The notes under the pieces: generated by a model
What the model was told of the DNA's origin: nothing
Database searches by the model: none
Seen by the model: only the letters and a program-made list of their open reading frames with translations
NCBI GenBank assembly: GCA_023053575.1
Contig: JAKZAP010000008.1
Location: forward strand, 2,753,001-2,817,000
Direction of reading: 5' to 3'
Length of the DNA stretch: 64,000 nt
DNA from: Branchinecta lynchi
Taxonomy: Eukaryota > Arthropoda > Branchiopoda > Anostraca > Branchinectidae
Part shown: in pieces, positions 53,543 through 64,000 of the stretch
Numbering within the stretch: position 1 is the stretch's first letter
Layout: every line of letters starts with the position of its first letter
Made by a program: the position numbers and the translations under genes

Positions 53543-56500
53543 GTTCATGAATAAAAACAATGAAGCTTGATTAATTCTATCTCTCGAAGTGTCTCCGCAA
53601 GATGGCATCTGCTTCGCCACAAACGGAAATGATGGTGTTAGGTTGTATTGTCATAAACAGTTAATGGCCCTGGGGCACGGCGGTACAGTATTTCACCGCC
53701 ACTGCGGTCTGTCGCCACTGTATGTTTACCGCCACCTATTGATTCAGGTAGCGCAGATAGAATGTGCAGGTAGTTTCAGATTTTATTCTTTAAATGCGAA
53801 AAGGGTGTTGACCGCCAACCAGGAAAACTTACGTCCCCAAGAGAATTAGTTCGGAGTGAGTGAAGGAGAAGAGGAGCTAATGCTTCAGACTTGTTAGTGG
53901 AGCCGTGACATTGACCGTTAATTCTCTGTCTCTGTTCCGGTTGCGTCTTTTCGGTCGCTAAATCCTTCTGTTCACTGTAATTGTTTCCCAGCCGGAATTG
54001 TGCTACAGTCTTTCTTATTCCCGTGCAAATTTTCTAGCAGAATGTTTAGTCTTTATCAGGAATGGAACGCCCAAGATTCTAGAATCTATAAGCCAATAAT
54101 GTCAAAGGTGTTAACAAGGTTCATTACATCAATCATCTTCTTCTCCTTCTTCCTCCTACAATACATAGAATAATAACAACAATAAGAATACGAAGCAACA
54201 AAAAAGGCTCAATTTCACCTCTAAACTCTAAATAAATCTGAGAAATTTAATGTATAGTATTATCTAAGTTTAATTTGAAATCTAATATTATCTAGTACAA
54301 AAATTGCCACCTGAGTTACAGGCGTTTCAAATTCGTTCCTGCCACAGTCCCAATCAAGTCACCAGACCGGGTGGTAAACTGTCAAAGAGGTTGACTAGAA
54401 ATTATTTTTCGGGGTTAATCAACGAATCATGTTTGAAGAGAAGCTGAAGGCCAAGTATAGCTGAAAACCACACAATAATGTCATCTGGTGTTTATAATGA
54501 ATTGTGACAAAGGGGGTATTAGGCTGCTACGGTTTGGTTTATTGCACTTGTTATTACCTTGCTAATGGAAAAGAGGTTCAAAGGGTCGGACTGGCTGGCG
54601 GACCATTGTTGGAACTCAAGCTCTTCATGCAGGATCTTCAACATTTCTTTGAATTTATACTTGCGGTTTGTTTACATTTAAAGCTTTTAAAGTGGGTTGA
54701 TTACAAATTTGGTTATTTAAGTACTTGTTTGGTTGTTGGGGGTGTGAAATGTCTTGGTTCTAAAACTGTTTGTGTATACAATGTGATAAACATTTTGCTC
54801 TCACACTCCACGTCTGAGCGCTTGCGCACTTGTTTGGAAAGCTGTTGAATCGGAAAGGAAAGTCAGAGTTTGAGAATTTTGCTATTAGTTTGAAAATGAG
54901 ATGGGAAAACCCTGTAATCCTGTAGAGTTGGTTCTGTCGTGAAAAGTGTGAGTGCAGGAGCCTTTACCGTTTTGTCACTACCATTGCCACGGTTCCAAGC
55001 TTGTTAGCTAATAAAATACTAGTATTACTTTACTAATGTAGCTACTGACCACGAGCTAGCCACGGGCTCGGAATCACATCGATAACCTTTCGTAGTAAAT
55101 AATATTGCACTTTTTAATTAACCGCCTTTCATCTTTCCATTGCATGTTTAGTTGTCAGGTATTCAACGATCCGAGTTCTCCTTTTAGTGTTTCTGAGTTC
55201 TTCTATCTCGTGAATTTCTAAGCGTTGTCCAGTGAACCTGATAAAACTTTAAGGGCCAATCCGGAGACATCTAATCTTAAATCCAATCGTCCTGCAGTTC
55301 ATTCAGAGCTGAGCGATCTCTTCTGTTTGATTTTTCGCAATCAATCGTCTTGGAGACTTCGTCCTTTTGGAAAGATCTGTCATATCCGTGTTAGCCAAAT
55401 GGAGGTTTGACCCGAAACAAATTGCAACAGAAACAATTTCTACACCATCTTGTGGAGAAAAAAAACGCTGAACAACATATCCAAAGTTGCCTATCCTGGC
55501 TCGACGCAAAATAAGCTTTTTTTGGCTTTTAATACCGATTTTTGTACGTTTTTTGTAAAACTTTCGTCTTTATCCGTTATTCTTGAACTGAAGTACGACG
55601 ATTCTAATGCAAAATAACAAGCTGAGGCCAAAAATGAAGTCGGATTTGTCGTAGAAAGCACCAGAAAAAAGTTAGTGTCATTTTCTCAACCTATTTTGCA
55701 AAAAAGTACAGATTTTCGTACTGGTCCGATTTTTTTGAACGAAAGTAAGATCCTGACATAGAATCCCCAGCTCAGACCAAAATGGAATCAAACTGGGTTT
55801 CTAGTCTACCAGAAAGAAGTTTCATAATTATCAACATAATCTACCAATTTTGGTAAAACGAGAAATTATTAAGAAAAGTCAATTACGAACTAAACTGGTT
55901 TTCATTTTCTATGTTCGAAATCGTGCTTAACACCCATCATACACCTTATAAATTGTTTTCAAAAGAGATAAACAAATTGCAACTAGTGTTGACTAGGTGT
56001 TCACAGCTTCGTCCTTCGGAATGGATTAGGCTACCGACTAAGGTTTTGGGTTTTCTGCATCATAGTAGTTGTTAATTTTGTAGAGTTGGAACACATTATA
56101 CCCCTTGCTAGTTCTGCATGCTGGAGTAGAATCTAAATCGTTTTTTAAGGCGGCTGCATCTCTCTGAATTACACTACTGCAGTCGACACGAGCACTTTTT
56201 TTGCAGTCGGCACGAGCACGATTTTTAAGAGCATGCGCGCAGCTTGTGGAAGGTCATTTGCTAACGGGTACAAGAAGTTATCTTGATTCTTCCATGCCCA
56301 TTTTCTCTATTTTCAATTGAGGATCAAGCTTCCCGGTTCATACCTAAACATGATAAAAAAAACACACACACACAAAAGCTGTGCTTTTTTTGCTACATCA
56401 ACGGCTTAACTGCTGTGGTGGTGTTCTGGGTGAACAAACGTACCTTGACGCTTTCACTTTTTTTCGAAGAGCTATTTCAGGTCTCCTCCTTTCGGAGCAC

Positions 56501-56654
56501 CATATATTATTAGCAGGGCGTCTTCACCAGAAGTCTTGACTTCCGATGATCCAGGTCGTTCACTTTTTATGAAGTTTCGCAGTATCGCATCATCTCCAAA
56601 TACTGGAACCACGGCTTTGATATCCGATACTGGAGCAGTCCTGATCAATTCCTG
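53543..56654. other. 3.1 kb with no recognised gene
   Basis: Contains the short block shared with 30508 (54781-54838) and a CA microsatellite near 56362. A 114-codon open frame (54504-54848) runs into the repeated block and has no domain. The missing IDH3B exons were looked for here and not found. Confidence 0.45.
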
Positions 56655-57681
56655 TATTTTTGGGATCCCAAAACGTAAGTTGAGGGATACCTATGACATC
56701 GTAAAGTTGTCCGTCTGTCCATCCGTCCGTCCGTCTTTCCATCTGTCCGTCCGTCTGTTAGCACGATAACCCTCGAAGGGGTTGCGATATTTTGATCAAA
56801 CTTGGCATGAGGACTCTTTAGGTCAAAGTACAGGTTAAGTTCGAAGATGGGCTATGTACCTCTGTATTTAGAGGTGGGGGAGGGGTTTAAAATTAAGTGT
56901 AACAAAAAATATTTTTAAAAAGCTAATGAAATAGTCGAATTAGGGGTAAGGAGACATGCTGAATCCGAATATGAAATTTATTTTCTCGCCGGACAAATAG
57001 TTCACCCGGAATCTGGCGAAAACCGGAATATTTGTGAAAAGTAATACGAAGTTGATTGAAGGTTCGATTAAGGGGCAAGGAAACGTGCTGAGTCCGAATA
57101 TGAAAATTACTTTCTCGCCGGACAATTATTTCGGTCGGAATCTGGCCAAAACCGGAGAATTTGTTTAAAGTAAAAGTTTTCTTTAAATTTGGTAAGACGT
57201 TCGATTTGCGGGTAAGTAGACATGCTGAATTCGCATATGACAACCATTTTCTCACCGGACTTATAGATCGCTCGGAATCCGGCTGAAATCGGAAAATTTG
57301 TTAAGAGTAAAAGTTTAATTGGAAGTTGATTATAGGTTGGATGTATGGGTAAGGAGACATGCTGAATTCTTTTTGAGCTTTATTTTTTCGCCGGACAAGT
57401 AGTTTCGGAATTCCGCCGAAACCAGAAAATTGGCAGAAGTAAGGCAGGAAGTTTCGATCTGCTTCGTCAAAATAGATACGACTTAAAGGGGTAAACACAC
57501 ATGCTGAATCCATATCTGAACTTGGTTTTCTCATATGATTAGCTATTTTGCCTTAATCTTTTTATAAATTTTAATAGTAAAAGTGTTCAAGGATTCTGGC
57601 GAAGACTGGATCTGGCGAAGACAAGACCCAATTGTCTGGATCAAATTTGAACTTTTGGGATCCCATCGAAACCTTTGGTCT
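56655..57681 (+). mobile_element. family II element, complete
   Basis: Palindrome TTTTGGGATCCCAAAA, leader, interrupted GTCC/ATCC microsatellite, core units with CGCCGGACAA, and 3' end TTTTGGGATCCCATCGAAA then CCTTTGGTCT. Confidence 0.87.
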
Positions 57682-59353
57682 CATTTCTAAAGAATGATTA
57701 CCGAATCAGCTTCGTATACCAGCTTTCAAGTACCATGATTTCTTCAGATTGTAGTCTTGTAGGCTAATAAGGTTCTTGCGATCGCTTTTCCGCGGAGAGG
57801 TGAGGGACATCTCCGAGTCCTGACTCCCAGTCCTGACTCCGAGTCGGGACATCTCCAAGTCCTGACTCCTCCAGGATGTAGCCGAATGCTCCAAATAAGC
57901 TCATCGTGGTACGGAATCCTCCCAAGTTTCAGGACGAACTCTGAAAGCCCACTTCCTGGTGAAGCTGCTTCAACCATTTTCGTGACTTTCCACCACATTG
58001 GTTGGCCAAACGTTACATCGTGAGTACATACATGTCGGCTCACCTGGTCTGGGACAGAGAGCATAACCGAGTAAATACATGTTTCGTCAATCGCTGGAAG
58101 ATCAATCAATGAGATGAAAAGAGTAAACTATTTCCCCGGGTGATTCCCGACCATAAGTGATTGCTGTGTTCCATTCTACCAGGCTTCGGTATCAGAAGGA
58201 AGGCCAGAGGACGTACAGAGTCGATTACTTGTTGAAATTCTCCGAGACTTTCGGATCGAAGGATTTCCGAATTCGGATCGCGAGATATCGAATAATCTGA
58301 TTTGTAGTGCACAATGCGTAAACAGATTTGTAAAAATTCATGTGATAGGCAGTGGATTAATCATGGGCATACGTTGCCGGCATAAGTTTAGTAGATTCCG
58401 ATATGGCAGAAATATCGAATACACTTCAGTGTAGGGTAGATAGGTCTCAGGGTAGATGGCGAAGATAAAATGTATTATTACTTTGATTAATCAGAACTAA
58501 TTTTCTATCCGGTTGCATTGTCTTGCTTGGGATCTTCTTCTAAGGATACATTACTGCTATTAATGACCAGCTTAGGTATATATATTTTTTTCTAACAATC
58601 TATCATATCATTTTGATGGATAATAAATGCTGACTAAACTATCTTTACAAAAATCATAACGGCGCATGTTAATGATATTGAATATTTTTTTCTGGTACAA
58701 GATATACCAAATTTGAACTCATGGCCCTAAGAGCCGAAAAGGGCTTAATTTGCGTCGACTCAGGATCTGCAACTTTGGACATGTTGTATTTTTTTTTTTA
58801 AATATTGAGTTTTCTAGCAATACGGACGTATTTAGATACAAAACGGACCGATTTCTCAAATAAATCCGTATTGCTAGAAATGTTTTCAAGCTCAAAACGT
58901 GCGTAAAATACGCTCGATTTTAGAATACGCTCGGATTTTACGCAGTGTGTAAATGGACCATTACCTGAGAGACAGATTACAGGTTTTCCACTCGTTAACA
59001 GGTGGATCTATTTTACCATGTCTGATCCATGTGCTGACGGTGAGGTATAGGGGGATTAACAGAAACTAGTCCGCTTGGAAGCGCTGAACGGGAATATGGC
59101 GAAATGCTGCCGATTTCCCTACAACAAGGTTCATCATTTATCGACAGAGCTTTTGTCGTCATCAGAAACGGAATGATAAGCGCGCCGTATCGACATACGC
59201 TGTCGATTTCCCAGCAAGAAGTTTCCTGTTTTACCGGCAGAGCTTTGTCGGTATCAGAACCGGAATGAAAAAGCATTGCATACCGACAAACACCCCCAAA
59301 TTTACCAACAGGATTTTTCATTGGAAGGGGTGCAGCTGCCCCTCCCCCAATGA
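57682..59353. other. no recognised gene or repeat
   Basis: Two adjoining - strand open frames in different frames (57744-58312, about 190 codons together) have no recognisable domain. They may be chance or a decayed gene. 57800-57860 has short GACTCC/GGACATCTCC direct repeats. Confidence 0.4.
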
Positions 59354-60664
59354 ACAAGAGCTGGAAGCTCATATGGCACTTGCAAGGCTGGGTCAGATGG
59401 AAGTGATGGTCAAAAGTTTCATCCTGATCGCTCCACTCTATGCGTGTCACAAGATGTCCGGTTCTCCCCTCCGACCCCCCCCCCCCCCTCCCAATTCGTC
59501 GGATCCGGTCCGGACCTGAAATGGGACATGCTGATACATGAGGTCTTTCAAGATATCAGGTTTGTTAAGATCTGATAACCATTCGAAAGTTATGCGTGCT
59601 ACTAATTTCCAGATTCTGCCGTTTCCCCCTCCCCCCACGATAGTCAGATCGGGCAAGTGACTGTTTCCAAGTTAATCTGGTCTGGTCCCTGAGATGCCTG
59701 CCAAGTTTTATCGTCCTAGCCAACCTGGAAGTATATTAACTACGGATCGCCGGAATTCCGGAACCCCTCATCTGCCTCCCCCCACAGTGTCTGAATCTGG
59801 TCCGGTCCAGTCAGTGATGTATTTAGAGCGTGTGCTTGTTCTTCGCACCAAGTTCCATCTCGATCCCTCCACTCTTAGAGATTCACACGATTTCCGGTTC
59901 TCCCCTCCGACTCCCCCCCAGATTCGTCGGATCCGACCCAGACTTGAAATGAGACATCTAAGACACGGGACCTTTCCAGATATCAAGTTTCATAAAGATC
60001 CAATCCCCCGTTCGAAAATTATGCATGTCCCTATTTTCCGGATTCCGCCACCTCCCCTCCCCCCACGATGTTCGGATCGGGCAAGTGACTATTTCCAAGT
60101 AAGTTTGATTGGGTCCGTGATACGCCTGCCAAGTTTTATCGTCATAGCCCACCTGGAAGTACATTAACTACAGATCGCCGGAATTCCGGGCCCCTCCCCT
60201 CCAACTCCCTCCACAGTGTCCGAATTCGGTCCAGTTCTTTCAGCGAAGTATCTAGAGCTTGTGCTTGTTCTTACCACTAAGTTTCATCCCGATCGCTCCA
60301 CTCTGAGAGTTTCACGCGATTTCCGGTTCCCCCCTCCTACTCCCCCCCAGATTCATCGAATCCGGTCCGGAATCGAAACGAGACATCTGACACACGAGAC
60401 CTTTCCAGATATAAAGTTTCATTATGATCTGGTCACCCGTTCGAAAGTTATGAATGTACCTATTTTCCGGATTCCACCACCTCCCCCCCCCCCACGATGG
60501 CAAGTGACTATTTCCAAGTTAGTTTGGTCGGCTCGCTGATATGCCTGCCAAGTTTCATCGTCCTAGCGTATCTGGAAGTACCCTAACTCGCAAACACCGG
60601 ACTAACCGACCGACCGACGGAAATGTGATCGGTATATGGCACTTGGCCGGAAGGCAAGTGCCAT
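59354..60664 (-). mobile_element. family I element, complete, reverse orientation
   Basis: It begins with the complement of the 3' end (CAAGAGCTGGAAGCTCATAT then GGCACTTG). Core units follow with CAAGTTTCATCG and C runs where + copies have G runs. It ends with the microsatellite CCGACCGACCGACGG and the palindrome GGCACTTGGCC...GGCAAGTGCC. The only reverse family I copy seen. Confidence 0.85.
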
Positions 60665-61229
60665 AACCCCCCCCCCCCCCTCCTAGTTTTGCCACTGGAT
60701 AAAAATGAGGATGTAAAACAATAACGTAGATTAGTAGAGCGGCATCTATGGTATTTTGATCCCGAAAAGTTACGGATAGCTTTACATACGAACTAAGTTA
60801 TATAAGATAATTTTCTAAGTTTTCATTCGTTAAGATGTACGATTGAAAAGGATAAAGTTCTACTGTCTCCAAAGCCTATTTAGTCGCTTCTTCCGACATT
60901 CTGTTGTTTTTTCAACGTTGAGGAATAGCGTTTGATCATGTTAAAAGTTTTAATGGGCTTACAACTTCAATGGTAGAATTTTTTTTTTTAAAAAGAAATA
61001 GGCAGAACCCAATCGGGAGACATGTCTCAGCTGTTAGACAATAATCATCTTCGGTAATGGGGGTTTTCAGCTTTTCCTAGTTTGTATACCTATTTTGTCG
61101 CAGTTAAAAGCGGCAGTTAAAGCGAGGCAAACTTGCGGGTTTAGAAGTTTCTAGCAAAGCTAAGATACGGTCTACAAACATCGAGGAACTTTCTTTTTTT
61201 CTGTGTTAAACATATGAAATTATCAGAGC
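60665..61229. other. no recognised feature
   Basis: Starts with a C run (60667-60680). AACTTGCGGGTTTAGAAG near 61130 matches the sequence near 11120. Nothing else. Confidence 0.4.
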
Positions 61230-61935
61230 TAACTTGACTTCATGAAACTTGATATCTGGAAAGACCTCGTAAATCAGATGTCCCATTTCAAATCCAGACC
61301 GAATCCAATGAATTTGTGGGAAGAGAGTCGGAGGGGGAACTGGAAATCTTGTGTGACGCTTTGTGTCGAGCGATCCGGATGAATCTTGGTGGGAAGAACA
61401 AGCACAAGCCTTAGATACCGGTACATCATTGACACCGGAATTCTGATGATCAGGAGGTAAGTACTTCAAGATGGGCTAGGACAATGAAACTTGGCAGGCG
61501 ACCCGATCAGATTAATCTGGAAATAGTAAATTTCCCGATCCGACCATGGTGGGGGGAGTGGAAGGAGGGGAATCCTGAATATTGAGGTATGTCTAACTTT
61601 CGAACGGATGATCAGATCCTACTAAATCTTGATATTTAGAAAGACCTCGTGTCTCAGATGTCCCGTTTTAAGTTCGAACCAGATCCGATGAATGTGGGAG
61701 GGGTCGGGAGGGGAAAACCGGAAATCTTGTGACACGCTTAGAGTTGAGTGACCGGGATAAAACTTGCTGGGAATAACAAGACATGTCGTAAGTACATCAG
61801 TGACAAAACGGGACCGGATTCGGGCGCGTTTGGGGGAGTTGAAGGAGGGAGGGATCGGGAATTCCGGTGATCGCGAGTTAAGGTACTTGCATATGTGCTA
61901 GGACAATGAAATTTGGCTGGACCATTAAAGATTCG
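61230..61935 (+). mobile_element. family I core fragment
   Basis: Units with ATGAAACTTGATATCTGG, CCGACCATGGTGGGGGGAG and GCTAGGACAATGAAA in family order. Both termini are missing. Confidence 0.7.
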
Positions 61936-62129
61936 AGAACATAGCACCTATTTCCAGCCTCATATTGCCCGCCAAAATCTAGATTAACTCGAGCTAAAGC
62001 ACAAAAAGTTCCGTTTCTGAACCTGTGAGAGATTAACACGCCACCTCAGACCAATAACCATAGACGTCCTTCTCTGAGCATGAACGTTTAATAACTGAAT
62101 TACCTTAGTACACAATCATACGACATAAC

Positions 62130-62497
62130 TTGCGCCATTCATTTCATTTCTATTCCGGGAGACGCTACAGAGCGTCACCCAACATGTGACATGGGCGGAT
62201 GCCCACAGAACCTCATGAGTACAAGAACCGAGCGTTACAGAAAGAGCTTTGTACCAGCGTTTGTCCAATTTTTGAAATAGTGACAAGCGCATCCCCCACA
62301 ATTATTTTTTACTGTGTAATGTTTTATTTTGATTGGTTATGACTATTGACTATTGCCTTCTTATGTATGACTATCGTCTTATTATCTATAATCAACTTAT
62401 TATGATGCTATGTAGTTATGATGTACATGAGAAAAGCGGCAGGCTGGGCAATCCAGTACTGTGAAAGCACGCTGTACAATAAAGTATCGTATCGTAC
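62130..62497 (+). pseudogene. CR1-like LINE 3' end with reverse transcriptase C terminus
   Basis: A short frame ends in TRTERYRKSFVPAFVQFLK followed by TAG at 62279-62281. This is similar to the C terminus of the full-length LINE (RYTKSFVPYFI). After a 3' UTR of about 200 bases comes AATAAA and two GTATC units. It is therefore a heavily 5'-truncated LINE. Confidence 0.65.
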
Positions 62498-62524
62498 TTC
62501 CCAGTTCCAACCATCCGTAGTACT

Positions 62525-63085
62525 CATCTTAACCGCAAAGAAAAAAAATACTTTTAAGCAAAATATTTTTTCTCATGATCCCCATGAGCCCAAGATCATT
62601 CTTGCCTGAAGGATTTTGCTTATAAATGAATTTCTATCACCCTTGAAGTTTACATCTTAACCGAAAATTGAAAATAAATAAATAATATACTTTTGACTAA
62701 ACGATGTATATTCATGACCTCCAAGGGCCCGTGATCATTTTTGTCTCAAGGGCTTTCTTTTCAAGGGAATTTCTTAAAGTACAAAAATACATTTGAGAAA
62801 AATATACATTTTTATGATCCCGATGAGCCCAGCATCATTTTTGACTCGAAGGGTTTTGCTTATAGATTAATTTCTAGCGCCCTTAAAGTGCGTATCATCG
62901 CAGCCAAGTGCAAAATTTTTTTTTTTTTTTTACCAAACAATACATTCTCATGATTTCCAGGGGCCCATGATCTTTCCTATCTGAAGGGTTTTGCTTCCGA
63001 ATTATCACAACAAACCCATGAATTGGCAAACTTTTCATCCTCTGACCGAGTCTTGCAAGTGCCATATGCCATCTTGTTATAACTA
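62525..63085 (+). mobile_element. family III tandem array with terminal motif
   Basis: About four units of the 118-bp monomer (GATCCCCATGAGCCC, TCTGAAGGGTTTTGCTT) are followed by CTTGCAAGTGCCATATGCC and ATCTTGTTA, a mutated form of the family I 3' end. Confidence 0.72.
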
Positions 63086-63150
63086 TTGAACTGAAAGATA
63101 ATGCTTCTCCCCAGGGAGGATTCGGACCCCCGGCCTTGAACCCTGTGAAA

Positions 63151-63557
63151 ATATGTCCTTCATAAAACCCGATGACGAATTGCCGCCAGGCGCGCTAAAG
63201 GAACAATAACAATCGCATGTGAGATCTGGGGATAAGTTATCTGGCGGGGAAATGAGCGATTGGGATTTCGCGCGTTAGCTCTGTGGAAAAGACAACCAGC
63301 ACTCAGCACTTAAGTCGGAAGCCAGATGACAAACTTGATTACGCTTGACAGAACAGAGTTGGGTAAAGCAAAAAGGGGGGAAGAGGCATTTTAAACAGTT
63401 TTAAACATGGTTAGGCCTAAGAGGAACTGAAAACAGCCAAACAAACTTGGATACACATACACCAGGAAGTTACGTGTCATTGTTTACTTTATGCTAGCGC
63501 AACTTGCGGCCAAAAAAGAACTAATCTTGAAGGAATTTTATGAAAGGCGTATAAGAA
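63151..63557 (+). mobile_element. MITE-A copy 3
   Basis: Same orientation as copy 1. Ends TATGTCCTTCATAAAA and TTTTATGAAAGGCGTATAAG; body with GATGACGAATTGCCGCCAGG and TTAGGCCTAAGAGGAACTG. Confidence 0.8.
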
Positions 63558-63948
63558 CAGATGACGCATAAACACGCGGAACTTTGGAGAATCCACCTTT
63601 TAGACGTGAGGAAGGATGGCTAATCGTACATAAGACATGTACGATTATACAATAGTAGTTGTATACAGTATTGAGTTAAATTTTACGGCTCGCCTGGCCC
63701 GACTTCTTCATAAATTTATTACCAGATATAAAACACTTTTTTTTCATCTTAGGAAACAGTTCAAGGGAGCAGACTATTTATTGTATTGAGTTGTGGGTTT
63801 TCCGTGAACTTTCACCCAAGAAGTGTCAAGAGCTTTTTTTACAGCACAAAATAGAGATTGCGTTGTTCTGTATTTGAAAACAAACGCGCATTTACTGCTG
63901 AATCGGTTGGACATGATGCTATTCTGTTAGCAAAAGCTTTTCATCATA
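63558..63948. other. no recognised feature
   Basis: Spacer between MITE-A and the next family II element. Confidence 0.4.
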
Positions 63949-64000
63949 TTTTTGGGGTCCTGAAACGTAGGGACGAGATACCGTTTTGTCCTGCAGTCCC
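63949..64000 (+). mobile_element. family II element, 5' end cut by the window
   Basis: TTTTTGGGGTCCTGAAACG and the leader-like GACGAGATACC correspond to a diverged family II start. The rest lies outside. Confidence 0.5.

Noticed and set aside
54504..54848. 114-codon frame as an IDH3B or other exon
   Set aside because: It has no similarity to the expected IDH3B continuation and ends inside a block repeated at 30508.
57744..58312. Two abutting - strand frames as a decayed gene
   Set aside because: I could not match the peptides to any family and the frames start at non-ATG codons; chance cannot be excluded.

Overview
This is metazoan nuclear DNA, probably from an invertebrate. It has spliced exons with GT/AG borders, very long introns packed with transposable elements, no operons, and a CR1/L2-type LINE. 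I cannot name the species. All similarities were judged by eye; no search or alignment was run.

The only host gene I recognise is IDH3B, the beta subunit of mitochondrial NAD-dependent isocitrate dehydrogenase, on the + strand. Four coding exons are visible: a transit-peptide-like exon (1898-1966), then 9401-9502, 12674-12855 and 40156-40297. Their reading phases join without conflict (0, 0, 2, 0). The introns are about 7.4 kb, 3.2 kb and 27.3 kb, and the next one exceeds 23 kb. The initiator ATG was not firmly located, and the exons after 40297 were not found.

Nearly everything else is mobile DNA inside these introns. From left to right:
- 0-8 kb: several MITE families and a large palindrome (4546-7112) whose left arm carries two later MITE insertions.
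- 8-16 kb: repeat pairs, a foldback element, a six-copy 82-bp hairpin array, and degenerate copies of a tandem-repeat element (family I).
- 16.04-21.36 kb: a full-length LINE. ORF1 encodes a PHD finger, a coiled coil and four CCCH zinc fingers; ORF2 encodes an endonuclease and a reverse transcriptase. It interrupts a repeat whose second copy at 23.2-23.8 kb keeps the uninterrupted site.
- 24-38 kb and 43-61 kb: many copies of two elements with the same plan, namely a terminal palindrome, a GTCC/GTCT/GTCG microsatellite, a tandem core and a conserved 3' end. This plan resembles Helentron-type non-autonomous elements (HINE/pearl). One family I locus (32.6-37.8 kb) is a head-to-tail array.
- 46.9-47.6, 48.3 and 62.1-62.5 kb: decayed LINE 3' ends.

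The most interesting signal is in the LINE. ORF2 has no usable ATG and overlaps ORF1 in the -1 frame. A canonical slippery heptamer, A AAA AAC, sits in the correct phase right after the last ORF1 zinc finger (18168-18174). This suggests ORF2 is made by -1 ribosomal frameshifting. A separate one-base frame break between endonuclease and reverse transcriptase indicates that this copy is now defective.
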